This document shows positions 1 to 7,245 of a stretch of 22,742 bases of DNA, one piece after another. The number at the start of each line of letters is the position of its first letter. The stretch's first letter is position 1. Position numbers and translations under genes: made by a program. This DNA comes from an uncultured Erysipelotrichaceae bacterium (GTDB taxonomy: Bacteria; Bacillota_I; Bacilli_A; Erysipelotrichales; Erysipelotrichaceae), in the NCBI GenBank assembly GCA_900319505.1, contig ONOV01000157.1, positions 1-22,742 of the forward strand, written 5' to 3'. The notes below the pieces were generated by a model. It ran no database searches and was not told where the DNA came from. It saw only the letters and a list, made by a program, of their open reading frames with translations.

Positions 1-109
1 AAAGGATGCCGTGTTCTGTTTCCTCCGGCGGTATGACGACAGGCTCTGATGCCGCACTGTCTATCGCCAGCCGGATCTGTGCGGCTGGCCTTTGCTTTTG
101 CTCATGCAT
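1..109 (-). CDS. possible 5' end of a hypothetical protein, cut by the window edge
   Basis: A minus-strand frame opens with ATG at 109 and stays open to base 1, giving about 36 codons that begin MHEQKQRPAAQ. The composition (Gln, Ala, Glu, Pro) is protein-like, but nothing is recognisable. Only a weak AAGG lies just before the ATG. A strong inverted repeat with a T-rich plus-strand tail (66-89) sits inside the frame, which argues against coding. It could be the next gene of the minus-strand series or a chance frame. The sequence left of the window would decide. Confidence 0.25.
   Translation of the reverse strand, partial: MHEQKQRPAAQIRLAIDSAASEPVVIPPEETEHGIL
66..89 (+). repeat. 8-bp perfect inverted repeat with T-rich tail
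   Basis: The arms GCCAGCCG and CGGCTGGC enclose an 8-base loop and are followed on the plus strand by CTTTGCTTTT. This is terminator-like on the plus strand, although the tail is interrupted. It may belong to a plus-strand transcript entering from the left, together with the hairpins at 181-230. Confidence 0.35.
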
Positions 110-180
110 TGCCTTCAGGTTTCTTTCTTACACAGTAATAAGGACAAAGAGTTGAGAAAAGCTGCTCCCTCAAAGTCATC

Positions 181-230
181 CCCCAAAGATTTTGGGGACC
201 CCCAGAGATCCTGAGATTCTCTGGTTTTTT
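181..230 (+). terminator. tandem hairpins ending in a rho-independent terminator (plus strand)
   Basis: The first hairpin is CCCCAAA/TTTGGGG with a 3-base loop (181-197). The second is CCAGAGA/TCTCTGG (202-208 and 218-224), followed directly by TTTTTT (225-230). The T-run is on the plus strand, so it ends a rightward transcript. All neighbouring genes point left, and the last T overlaps the stop of the minus-strand gene at 230-598. I see no convincing plus-strand gene upstream inside the window. On the minus strand the same hairpins lack a T-run. Confidence 0.6.
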
Positions 231-598
231 CATTTAATCCGCTGATCTATTTCTGCTTTGATATGATCTGCTCTGGCTTTATCTGCACGATAAATATCCG
301 TTCCGAATGTTGTCGGTTTTTCAGATACGTAGATTGCCTTCACTGTGCCGTCTTTCAATGTCAGTTTGTCACCGACATAGAAGTTCGGTCCTCCGAAGAA
401 TGTAAAGAAAGATGCACCTTCCAAAACAGTATGAACAAATGGCGTTCCTTCTCCTTTGAAATTTTCATCCTCATTCTGTACAGACACTTTACTGATGCTT
501 TCGTAACTGACTTCTTCATCATCTCCGTTATGAATGATCAGCTTACCGGCAGTATCATCAAACGAAACATACTTATCATCTTTATTATTATCACTCAT
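230..598 (-). CDS. hypothetical protein, 122 aa, possibly PH-like fold
   Basis: I do not recognise the family. The protein is soluble and acidic, with no signal peptide or membrane segment. Alternating short hydrophobic strands (YVSFDD, KLIIHN, ESISKVSV) are followed by a Gly/Phe-rich middle (FFTFFGGPNFYVGDKL). It ends in a charged helix rich in Lys, Arg, Ala and Asp. A run of strands closed by one helix resembles small bacterial PH-like domains, but that is inference only. The start is supported by AGAGGTGA about 11 bases upstream. It probably has its own promoter in the AT-rich 599-655 gap, although no clear -35 is visible. Its stop codon overlaps the T-run of an opposite-strand terminator. 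Confidence 0.75.
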   Translation of the reverse strand: MSDNNKDDKYVSFDDTAGKLIIHNGDDEEVSYESISKVSVQNEDENFKGEGTPFVHTVLEGASFFTFFGGPNFYVGDKLTLKDGTVKAIYVSEKPTTFGTDIYRADKARADHIKAEIDQRIK

Positions 599-655
599 AC
601 TGGCTGTTCACCTCTTTCCAACTGGTAAATTTTAACCTTATTTTTATTTAACAAA

Positions 656-1141
656 TCAGAATTCCCATGACGCGGTTCCTGAAAGTGTTTCAACATACGG
701 AGATGCATATGTTACATAGCCAGTGGCATATGCTCTTCCACCAGATGCATATGAATTAGCTCTGACATTATTGCAGCAGCCTCCTAAAACAGCCGCGTGA
801 AAACTCAGAATATCGGGGCTGCTTACTCTATTAATATATGTGCTGCCAGAAGTAAAATACACCGTCATACCAACAGACATTCTGCTGTTATACGAACTAT
901 TTGAATAATGGCCACCAGCTTTTCCTTTTAAAATAATATTGTTGATATTAATATACTGGTAAACTTCAACGTTTGCGGCTTTATCCACTGGATGATCCCA
1001 TCGGGAATCATATAAAACCTCTACATATACTCCCCCATCAGGCGCTTTCTCAAGAATGTTTCCATATTGATCCACATAATATGGACTGTTTTTTCTATTT
1101 AATTCTCTAATGTATTTACGCTTAGCTACTGCTTTTTGCAT
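656..1141 (-). CDS. hypothetical protein, about 161 aa, glycine/serine/tyrosine-rich
   Basis: This is an unrecognised protein. The N-terminus is basic (residues MQKAVAKRKYIRELNRK). The rest is rich in Tyr, Ser, Gly and Asn, with alternating polar and hydrophobic residues as in beta-rich extracellular domains, and includes a GGCCNN segment. Despite that composition there is no signal peptide, so it may be an N-terminally truncated secreted protein. Two GTG codons precede the chosen ATG in frame. The upstream GTGGTG is a poor ribosome site, which makes the start uncertain. The gene is AT-richer than the core genes to its right, and its 5' end overlaps the end of the broken coiled-coil frame (1122-1283). 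This suggests an accessory or decaying locus. Confidence 0.5.
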   Translation of the reverse strand: MQKAVAKRKYIRELNRKNSPYYVDQYGNILEKAPDGGVYVEVLYDSRWDHPVDKAANVEVYQYININNIILKGKAGGHYSNSSYNSRMSVGMTVYFTSGSTYINRVSSPDILSFHAAVLGGCCNNVRANSYASGGRAYATGYVTYASPYVETLSGTASWEF

Positions 1142-1283
1142 CACCACTTTTTTTGACTGCTATATTCTTTATATGATTTCTCAATTTTCCTATTAAAGAC
1201 GTTCGCCCCTCGCTTTTCTCAATGGCAGCTTCCAGCAATTTCTCAAGATTCAGGATCTGTTTCTTCTGATTTGCGACTTTTTT
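1122..1283 (-). pseudogene. fragment of a broken coiled-coil protein gene
   Basis: A strongly protein-like frame of 53 codons (segments LNLEKLLEAAIEK and GRTSLIGKLRNH, then a TAA at 1122-1124) has no ATG. It is preceded in frame by TGA at 1284-1286. It lies in the same frame as the small ORF at 1305-1490, separated from it by a TAA and that TGA. A seven-base homopolymer (A on the minus strand, 1278-1284) sits at the break. Removing one A there joins this fragment to an upstream SINELKK segment in another frame. The simplest reading is one former gene of about 120 aa carrying two small indels. A programmed frameshift or sequencing error is possible. Confidence 0.4.
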
Positions 1284-1304
1284 TCAGTTCATTGATTGAA
1301 TGAC

Positions 1305-1490
1305 TTAACTTTCTCTTTCATCGTGCGGCTGGCTATTGTGAGCAGCCAGCCTGTCAATCTGGTTCTTCTTCCTGTCCAGTGAAGCGCGGAGATCATTCAG
1401 CTCTTCCCTGAATTCCAGTTTATCTGTTTTGTGCCGCAAAACGCCGGCATCATAAACAAGCCTGCATATAGCACAATTACCGTATGCCAT
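1305..1490 (-). CDS. small ORF, 61 aa, charged helical; possible remnant of the same gene as 1122-1283
   Basis: The ATG start encodes a short N-terminus with a CAIC pair, then a highly charged amphipathic helix (EFREELNDLRASLDRKKN) typical of a coiled coil. It stops 22 bases before the fragment at 1122-1283, which continues in the same frame. No Shine-Dalgarno is visible. TATAAT at 1498-1503 (minus strand) lies seven bases before the ATG, so expression would have to be leaderless. The frame is also open upstream for about 37 codons without a start codon. It is either a small gene or the N-terminal part of a decayed one. Confidence 0.35.
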   Translation of the reverse strand: MAYGNCAICRLVYDAGVLRHKTDKLEFREELNDLRASLDRKKNQIDRLAAHNSQPHDERES

Positions 1491-1585
1491 TTTCTCAATT
1501 ATATCCGTATATATCCAGATGATATTTCCCTGACTTAAGGATAGCTGAACTGGCCCGGATGTGAATTGCAGAATATAATGAATGC

Positions 1586-1945
1586 CTATTTCGAAACTGA
1601 TTTCAGCTTTAATTCACTATCACGATACAGCACCATTTTCCTGATCAGTTCCAAAGGCAGCTCTTCCTTTAAAGGAAGCTGCACTGCCCCTTTACTGGTA
1701 TGATATGGTTTCAGTTCCTGTTCATACGCCGTAATAGGACCGGGTGTTGGATAGAAGCCGATATGATCCCTGCATGCCGCATAGTACACCAGTACTTTGC
1801 CTTTTTTGATGGCAGGCATGTTATAGCTGATGCACTCAATGCCATCCGGTACAGTTTCCTTCAACAGCTTCCGGATGGCATTGAGTCTTGGCTGTACTGC
1901 TTCATCCTGCAGACGAATATATTCATCAATACTGCTGTATTTCAC
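1586..1945 (-). CDS. DUF1801 (YdhG-like) family protein
   Basis: This 119-aa soluble protein fits the DUF1801 family. It has an N-terminal helix (SIDEYIRLQDEAVQPRLNAI), a C-[IL]-SYNMPA segment followed by GKVLVYYAA and HIGFYP, and a late PYHTSKGAVQLPL segment. Members are small alpha-beta proteins of unsettled biochemical role, and some have been linked to iron or stress handling. The start codon is GTG and overlaps the TGA of the upstream metallo-hydrolase gene (GTGA). An AAGG lies about 7 bases upstream. Both the overlap and the family's usual N-terminus support this start. The two genes are almost certainly cotranscribed. No terminator is evident downstream. Confidence 0.85.
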   Translation of the reverse strand: MKYSSIDEYIRLQDEAVQPRLNAIRKLLKETVPDGIECISYNMPAIKKGKVLVYYAACRDHIGFYPTPGPITAYEQELKPYHTSKGAVQLPLKEELPLELIRKMVLYRDSELKLKSVSK

Positions 1946-2568
1946 TGGATGCCTTTCAGGGTAACAATACCCCTTGGTACAGATGTTTCATCAAAAGTCA
2001 GAGATGTTTCATTGAGACATTCCAGCATCGGGAATGTCTTTTTAATTTCTTTGAGATCTTCTGTTTCCGTATAGCCATAGATGCCGTTGCGGTAATGCAT
2101 GAGGATTGTGAGTTTAGGGGCAATGTGATCGATGATTTCTCTTGCCTGATCAGCATCAATGGTGAAGTAGCCCCCGGCTGGTATCAGCATCACATCTGTA
2201 TTGCGCAGAGCCGCATACTCATCCAGCGTCGGCAGACGCCCGTAATCTCCCATATGAACAATATGGCAGCGGCCGGCCTGGATGACCGTAACCTTTGTCA
2301 TACCTCTCTTTGTGCCATAGGCATCATCATGAGGAACGGTAAAGGAAGAAACCTGCATTGCGTCAGATCCTTCTTCCTTCTTCACCAGATGCGCCGCATT
2401 ATGATCCGCATGTTCATGTGAACAGAACGTACGATGTGCTTTCAGATCATCCGGCATCTGCCAGCCCGGTACGGAACCGTTCTCGTAAGGGTCGAGTACA
2501 ATGGAATCATTGTCATAGACAATACGGAAACAGGAATGACCATAATATTCAACAGTAATAGAAGACAT
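1942..2568 (-). CDS. metallo-beta-lactamase fold hydrolase
   Basis: This is a 208-aa cytosolic MBL-fold protein of the short UPF0173/beta-lactamase_2 type. Visible motifs are the N-terminal GHSCFRI, the metal motif HEHADH, a later PHDD histidine, HMGD supplying the bridging Asp, and a C-terminal LMHYRNG histidine. The set of ligands for a two-metal site looks intact. The substrate is unknown; relatives include phosphodiesterases and lactonases. A longer frame reaches 2607, but the start at 2568 is preferred because GGGAGGG lies about 9 bases upstream and the family begins close to GHSC. It heads a two-gene unit with the DUF1801 gene. Confidence 0.9.
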   Translation of the reverse strand: MSSITVEYYGHSCFRIVYDNDSIVLDPYENGSVPGWQMPDDLKAHRTFCSHEHADHNAAHLVKKEEGSDAMQVSSFTVPHDDAYGTKRGMTKVTVIQAGRCHIVHMGDYGRLPTLDEYAALRNTDVMLIPAGGYFTIDADQAREIIDHIAPKLTILMHYRNGIYGYTETEDLKEIKKTFPMLECLNETSLTFDETSVPRGIVTLKGIQ

Positions 2569-2593
2569 AGATATATACCCTCCCGATGTCTGT

Positions 2594-2599
2594 ATTATA
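2594..2599 (-). promoter_or_regulatory. -10 element (TATAAT) for the MBL hydrolase-DUF1801 unit
   Basis: A perfect TATAAT on the minus strand lies between the pyk terminator and the ribosome site of the hydrolase gene. The predicted start of transcription is near 2587, giving a leader of about 19 bases. No good -35 is visible at 16-18 bases. Confidence 0.5.
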
Positions 2600-2604
2600 G
2601 CGCA

Positions 2605-2638
2605 CAAAACAAAAGAAACGCAGTTAGGACTGCGTTTC
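2605..2638 (-). terminator. rho-independent terminator of pfkA-pyk
   Basis: Perfect 10-bp arms GAAACGCAGT and ACTGCGTTTC with a 4-base loop, followed on the minus strand by TTTTGTTTTG. It lies 14 bases after the pyk stop. Confidence 0.9.
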
Positions 2639-2651
2639 CTGTATGTGTCTG

Positions 2652-4088
2652 TTATTTTACTTCGACAATCTTCATCATGTTGGCAGAGCCTTCACCTGTC
2701 GGATAGCCTGCGGAGATAATGATGAGCTGACCCTTCTTGACACCGTAGTCCTTGGCGAACAGAGATGCCAGGTCGTCATCGTTTGTCAGCTGGTTCTGTA
2801 CATCAGACAGCAGCGGTACGACACCCCAGTAGGACATCAGCTTGCGCTGTGTATCCTTAGTGAAGGTGATGGCCAGGATCGGAACCTTCGGTCTGAACTT
2901 GGAGATTCTTCTGGCTGTAGTGCCGCCCTGAGTGAAGACAACAATGGCACCGATATTATCCAGGGTTAATGTCGCATCGGAAATAGCGATGGAGACAGCA
3001 TCCTGTACGGTCTTGTTGGAAGACTGCTTGAGCCATTCCAGTCTGGATCTGTAGTCGATGATCTTCTCAGCTTCTTCAGCGATCTCACTCATAGTCTCGC
3101 ATGCTTCAACCGGATAATCACCGGCAGCGCTCTCTGCACTCAGCATGACGCCGTCGGAACCATCCAGAACCGCGTTGCAGACATCGGATGCCTCAGCACG
3201 TGTGCATCTGGGGTTATGGGTCATGGAATCAAGCATATGAGTAGCGGTGATAGCCGGCTTGCCGATGATGTTGGCTTCACGGATGATGTGCTTCTGATAA
3301 ACCGGAACCATCATGGTAGGAATTTCAACACCGAGGTCGCCTCTGGCAACCATGACGCCGTCAGCTGCTTCCAGAATGGAATCAACATTCTGATAGCCTT
3401 CTTCGTTCTCGATCTTGGCAATGATGTTGATGTGCGGCTTGCCCATCTCAATGCAGATCTTACGAATGGCATTGACATCGCTTGCACGTCTGACAAAGGA
3501 TGCGAAGATGAAGTCAACATCCATCTCACAGCCGAAGCGGATATCCTCAATGTCCTTCTTGGAAAGGAAAGGCATGGACAGTCTGACACCGGGAACGTTG
3601 CAGCCCTTGTGGGAGCTGATCGGACCGGCAACCTCAACACGGCACTTCATCTCCTTGCCGTCATTCTCCAGTACGGTCAGTCTCATCTTGCCATCGTTGA
3701 TGAGAATGTAATTGCCCTGCTTCAGATCATCAAACAGTTCCGGGCAGGCAATGTGAAATCTCTCATGTGTACCGTCAATTTCGGCCTTGGTCAGATAGAC
3801 GATCTCACCGATCTCATAGTTTTCCGTATCATTGACAAAATTGCCAAGTCTGATTTCCGGTCCCTTTGTATCCAGAGCTACGGCAATCTCATGTCCTGTT
3901 ACTTCAGAGACATGTCTGACTCTTTCAATTCTTGTCTTATGTTCCTCATGAGTGCCATGAGAGAAGTTCATACGGGCAATGTTCATGCCGGCAGCTGCCA
4001 GCTTTGTCAATACATCTTCACTTTCGGACGCAGGGCCGATGGTACATACAACCTTGGTCTTCTTGAACATGTGCTTATCATTTTCCAT
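2652..4088 (-). CDS. pyk: pyruvate kinase
   Basis: Converts phosphoenolpyruvate and ADP to pyruvate and ATP, the last step of glycolysis. At 478 aa it lacks the extra C-terminal PEP-utilising domain of Bacillus enzymes. Seen in order: KVVCTIGPAS and MNFSHG near the N-terminus, the IAKIENEEG segment with the catalytic Lys, ARGDLGVEIP, and the NPRCTRAEASD helix. It ends in an allosteric-type C domain (VVFTQGGTTARRISKFRP). Two positions differ from the usual pattern: ITATHMLDSM in place of ITATQMLDSM, and NPRCTRAE in place of NPRPTRAE. The start at 4088 has AGAAGGG about 12 bases upstream; a second ATG at 4070 would also fit. It follows pfkA by 21 bases and shares its transcript, ending at the terminator 2605-2638. 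Confidence 0.97.
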   Translation of the reverse strand: MENDKHMFKKTKVVCTIGPASESEDVLTKLAAAGMNIARMNFSHGTHEEHKTRIERVRHVSEVTGHEIAVALDTKGPEIRLGNFVNDTENYEIGEIVYLTKAEIDGTHERFHIACPELFDDLKQGNYILINDGKMRLTVLENDGKEMKCRVEVAGPISSHKGCNVPGVRLSMPFLSKKDIEDIRFGCEMDVDFIFASFVRRASDVNAIRKICIEMGKPHINIIAKIENEEGYQNVDSILEAADGVMVARGDLGVEIPTMMVPVYQKHIIREANIIGKPAITATHMLDSMTHNPRCTRAEASDVCNAVLDGSDGVMLSAESAAGDYPVEACETMSEIAEEAEKIIDYRSRLEWLKQSSNKTVQDAVSIAISDATLTLDNIGAIVVFTQGGTTARRISKFRPKVPILAITFTKDTQRKLMSYWGVVPLLSDVQNQLTNDDDLASLFAKDYGVKKGQLIIISAGYPTGEGSANMMKIVEVK

Positions 4089-4109
4089 GTTTTTTTCTAT
4101 CCCTTCTAA

Positions 4110-5072
4110 CTATACAAGTCGATCAAACAGACGATACAGTGCCTTGCGGCTCTTGGCCGGTCTTTCCAGTGCCTCATTGATCGGCATGGAAGTGATCTCG
4201 TTGTCGATGATGCCGACACAGTGGCCGCCGATGCCTTCCATCAGAAGGTCAACGGCTTTTTCACCCATCCGGCTGGCCAGCATACGGTCGGTCGGAGTCG
4301 GGGAACCGCCTCTCTGGATATGACCGAGAACAGTTGCTCTGCCGCTGAAGTCAGTGGCAGCGGTCACCTTCTTGGCCAATGCGTCCACATCACAGATCTT
4401 TTCCGAGATAATGACAATGGCATGGTTCTTGCGGACTGCTTCCCCAAGATAACGCAGTCTTTCAATGACCTCCAGCTCATCATATCCGGTTTCCGGCGTG
4501 ATGACCATTTCAGCTCCGCAGCTGATGGCTGTATACAGAGCCAGGTCGCCGCAGTGATTGCCCATGACTTCAACGATGGAGCAGCGGTGATGAGAAGAAG
4601 ATGTATCTCTCAGCTTATCCACGTTTTCAACACAGGTATGCAGGGCTGTATCAAAGCCTATTGTGAAATCGGTACCCGGAATATCATTATCAATGGTTCC
4701 AGGCAGACCAATGCAGTTGATTCCCTTGTGTGTCAGCGCAAGCGCTCCTCTATAGGAGCCATCGCCGCCGATGACGACAAGCGCATCAATACCTTCACGC
4801 TTCAGATTTCTGATACATTCATCCTGAATTTCAGGCTCTTTGAATTCAGGCAGGCGGGCCGAGCCGAGCTTTGTTCCGCCTCTGTCCAGAATATCAGAAA
4901 CAGAAGATCTGGTCAGCGGTTCAAAAGTCTCTTCAAGCAGACCCCTGTAGCCGTTATGCACGCCTACAACTTCAACGCCATTGTTCAGCGCAATACGTGT
5001 AACAGAACGTATTGCCGCATTCATGCCAGGGGCATCACCACCCGAGGTCAATACACCGATCTTTCTGACCAT
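4110..5072 (-). CDS. pfkA: ATP-dependent 6-phosphofructokinase
   Basis: Phosphorylates fructose 6-phosphate with ATP, the committed step of glycolysis. The length (320 aa) matches bacterial PfkA. Visible motifs are the ATP loop [15 protein letters not shown] (residues 9-22), GGDGS (102-106), the catalytic PGTIDND (124-130), SSHHRCS carrying the substrate Arg, and [13 protein letters not shown]. Gly in GGDG and in PGTIDND marks the ATP-dependent rather than the pyrophosphate-dependent type. Oddly, the normally invariant MGR of the MGRxxGD motif is MGN here (Asn171). A strong GGAGGAGG precedes the ATG. The gene is first in a pfkA-pyk operon with its own promoter inside the end of dnaI. Confidence 0.97.
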   Translation of the reverse strand: MVRKIGVLTSGGDAPGMNAAIRSVTRIALNNGVEVVGVHNGYRGLLEETFEPLTRSSVSDILDRGGTKLGSARLPEFKEPEIQDECIRNLKREGIDALVVIGGDGSYRGALALTHKGINCIGLPGTIDNDIPGTDFTIGFDTALHTCVENVDKLRDTSSSHHRCSIVEVMGNHCGDLALYTAISCGAEMVITPETGYDELEVIERLRYLGEAVRKNHAIVIISEKICDVDALAKKVTAATDFSGRATVLGHIQRGGSPTPTDRMLASRMGEKAVDLLMEGIGGHCVGIIDNEITSMPINEALERPAKSRKALYRLFDRLV

Positions 5073-5096
5073 AGTCCTCCTCCGATTCCGTTCTTT

Positions 5097-5124
5097 ATCA
5101 TAGCATCGTAAACGTTTCAGTCAA
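5097..5124 (-). promoter_or_regulatory. pfkA-pyk promoter with a possible imperfect cre site
   Basis: The -35 TTGACT (5119-5124), a 16-base spacer and TATGAT (5097-5102) with an extended TGC upstream make a good vegetative promoter on the minus strand. The -35 overlaps the dnaI stop codon. The spacer holds GAAACGTTTAC, a partly palindromic sequence that matches about 10 of 14 positions of the CcpA cre consensus, so catabolite control is possible but uncertain. The predicted leader is about 18 bases. Confidence 0.7.
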
Positions 5125-6056
5125 TGCTTTTTCCTGCGATCTTTTCCGGTAAGCGCTTCACTTTCCGCTATTGTTCTGACCCGCTCCATGATGCGCTTTC
5201 CCTTCAGCGGTTCATCTTTGTTATAGACCGCTGAGAAGTGTTCATCAAGGGTTGTCATGTCATGATTGCTGGTAAACCAGGTGGGCTTATGATTATTCAT
5301 CCGCCCGTCCAGAATCGGAAACAGAAGCTCATCCCGATTCCATTCTGTGACCTTCTCTGCCCCGATATCATCAATGACAAGAAACGGGATATAGACCAAT
5401 AGACGGATCAGATCACGGTATTCGCCGCTTCTGACCATGGCCGCCGCCCTTGCCGTAAAAAGCGGCCATGACAGAAACGCACAGCGTTCCCCTTTTCCTG
5501 CCATTTCATTGACTGCACAGCAGGCAAGATACGTCTTGCCGGTACCCATGCCGCCATAAAGAAACAGACTTTCATGCTTTTCACATGCCTCCACCGCATG
5601 CTTGAATACTTTGAGATAAGACGCATCACAGTTGTCCGGATGTTTGAGATCAATTGTCTGAAACGACACCTCATACATGCTTTCCGGCATTTCATTGATG
5701 ACAATACTGCCAAGGTGCTGGCGTCTGTTTTCCTGTTCTCTGCGGTAGCGGCACATGACCATATTCTTATGAAGAATGCCGTCATAGACCAGCTCCATAT
5801 GATAGCCCTTCTTTGGCTGGCGGCATTGTGACAGCCCTTTGCAGCCTTCACACGGGCTGATGGCATCAAGCCATCCTTTCACCTGCCAGATGTTGGAACG
5901 GATCTCTTGCGGGGTCATGATCTTCTGATCCAGAAGGTAATTGATCCCGGGCGTATCCCATACCGCTTCAAACAGCGCCTGACTCTGCTTCTCATAGGAA
6001 TCGGACGGGGTGACATGATAGTCCATTGTCTTCCACTTTCCGTTATTTTCAGCCAT
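5121..6056 (-). CDS. dnaI: primosomal protein DnaI, helicase loader
   Basis: An AAA+ ATPase that loads the replicative helicase at the origin and at restart sites. It is 311 aa from the ATG at 6056, as expected for DnaI. The N-domain carries the zinc-type ligands of the family (Cys69, Cys72, His86, Cys102, plus an extra Cys78). The AAA+ core follows, with Walker A GGMGTGKT (168-175), Walker B FLVIDDIGAE and sensor TSNHD. A longer frame reaches 6101, but 6056 has GGAGAAGGG just upstream and overlaps the dnaB stop by 8 bases, a normal coupling arrangement. It is the last gene of the replication-repair operon. The pfkA promoter is embedded in its 3' end. Confidence 0.93.
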   Translation of the reverse strand: MAENNGKWKTMDYHVTPSDSYEKQSQALFEAVWDTPGINYLLDQKIMTPQEIRSNIWQVKGWLDAISPCEGCKGLSQCRQPKKGYHMELVYDGILHKNMVMCRYRREQENRRQHLGSIVINEMPESMYEVSFQTIDLKHPDNCDASYLKVFKHAVEACEKHESLFLYGGMGTGKTYLACCAVNEMAGKGERCAFLSWPLFTARAAAMVRSGEYRDLIRLLVYIPFLVIDDIGAEKVTEWNRDELLFPILDGRMNNHKPTWFTSNHDMTTLDEHFSAVYNKDEPLKGKRIMERVRTIAESEALTGKDRRKKH

Positions 6057-7245
6057 TGCCCTTCTCCTGTCCTGACTTCTTCTGCCACTCCAGCAGTTCA
6101 TCCATCAGTTTTTCATCCACACCTTCATTTTTATGTTCCTGCTTCATATAATCCGGCAGATCGATCACTTTACGCGGGCGGCCGGAAGCAGGTGCTGCGG
6201 TATTCTTATGGGTCTCTTCAATTGCCTGTTCACGTGTTTCAATTCCGTCCCTGGCCCATTCTCCTGCCACCAGTTCCACAAATTTGGGTGACAGGCGGTT
6301 GTTGCTCTTATGGAGAATGTACTCCATCATGATATTGATGACTTCATTGGAAAAATGCATCTCCACCGACAGGTATTCCAGTATCTTCTTATCCGACAGC
6401 GGCAGCGGTCTGCCGTTCATATAGGACTGCAGAAAGCTTGCCGGGGGCAGTGCATAGCGGTCCTTTGTTTCTTTGGTCTGAACCTCATGCCGTGAACAGA
6501 GATCTTTGAGCCGATGGGGATGAAACACCGGCGGATCAAGTTCACAGCACCTCTTGACAAGCTTACGCATCTCATCCGGCTCAATGCCATACAGTGTGCC
6601 AAGCCGGCCGATCAAAGCCAGATTTTCTTCATTTCTGAGTTCCAGCGGAAAAACAAGCCGGCTTGTTCCGGCCAGAAACCGGTCATAGTCAAAATTGATA
6701 TCCCCGTCGCTGCTGAAAGTATACTGCGGGGTAATCCGGGTCATAACTGCCTCTTCCACCGTATTTTCTTCATTGATCTCAACGTGGCGGAACGGCTTGG
6801 TGACTTCCTTGAAACCCTGCACGGAGATCCCGACATTGCCGAGTCTTGCCGCAACTTCCTGGGCATCTTTCCTGCCTACGGCACTGACAAACTGGCTCAT
6901 GAAGATCTTGTTGGTAATGAAATCCACACTGGGCAGAGGAGTATTGAGATGATAGATATAGGTAGTATGATTCGCTCCTTCTTTGATAAAGGTACGCATC
7001 AGATTGAACTCTTCCAGATGCCATCTTGTTCTTTCAATGGTATCAAGCGGCATATTCAGCATGCGGGAGAGGTGTTTATGAGTGGTCTGGCTGCGCTGGT
7101 GCTTGGCTTCTGCATGCAGCGTCAGATACAGAAGAACCCCTTCACCGCCGATCAGTGGCTGATAGAGATTCAGAAGCGAAACAATACTGTCTTCCGATAT
7201 GCTGTTGACGCACTCGGTACGGAACGTATCTTCCCCCTTCAGCAT
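6049..7245 (-). CDS. dnaB: replication initiation and membrane attachment protein DnaB (Firmicutes type)
   Basis: In Firmicutes this DnaD-family protein works with DnaD and DnaI to remodel the origin and bring in the replicative helicase. It is not the E. coli DnaB helicase. The 398-aa protein has the expected winged-helix N-terminal half (SLLNLYQPLIGGEGVLLYLTL, then a helix with ERTRWHLEEFNLM). A DnaD-like helical C-terminal domain follows (MEYILHKSNNRLSPKFVELVAGEW), then a charged tail. Identity rests on these segments and on its place directly before dnaI. Its start overlaps the end of coaE by 7 bases, with AAGGGG close before the ATG. The nrdR gene often found between coaE and dnaB is absent. 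Confidence 0.9.
   Translation of the reverse strand: MLKGEDTFRTECVNSISEDSIVSLLNLYQPLIGGEGVLLYLTLHAEAKHQRSQTTHKHLSRMLNMPLDTIERTRWHLEEFNLMRTFIKEGANHTTYIYHLNTPLPSVDFITNKIFMSQFVSAVGRKDAQEVAARLGNVGISVQGFKEVTKPFRHVEINEENTVEEAVMTRITPQYTFSSDGDINFDYDRFLAGTSRLVFPLELRNEENLALIGRLGTLYGIEPDEMRKLVKRCCELDPPVFHPHRLKDLCSRHEVQTKETKDRYALPPASFLQSYMNGRPLPLSDKKILEYLSVEMHFSNEVINIMMEYILHKSNNRLSPKFVELVAGEWARDGIETREQAIEETHKNTAAPASGRPRKVIDLPDYMKQEHKNEGVDEKLMDELLEWQKKSGQEKGNG

Noticed and set aside
1..1500. A mobile element or phage remnant at the left edge
   Set aside because: The stretch is AT-rich and partly decayed, but I see no transposase, integrase, terminal inverted repeats or target duplication.
1501..1522. GGATATAT direct repeat upstream of the small ORF
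   Set aside because: Two copies of an AT-rich octamer are likely chance; no other copies were noticed.
3216..5111. Long plus-strand open frames opposite pyk and pfkA (297 and 296 codons)
   Set aside because: They lie fully antisense to clear glycolytic genes, have no family motifs or ribosome sites, and their openness follows from the codon use of the opposite strand.
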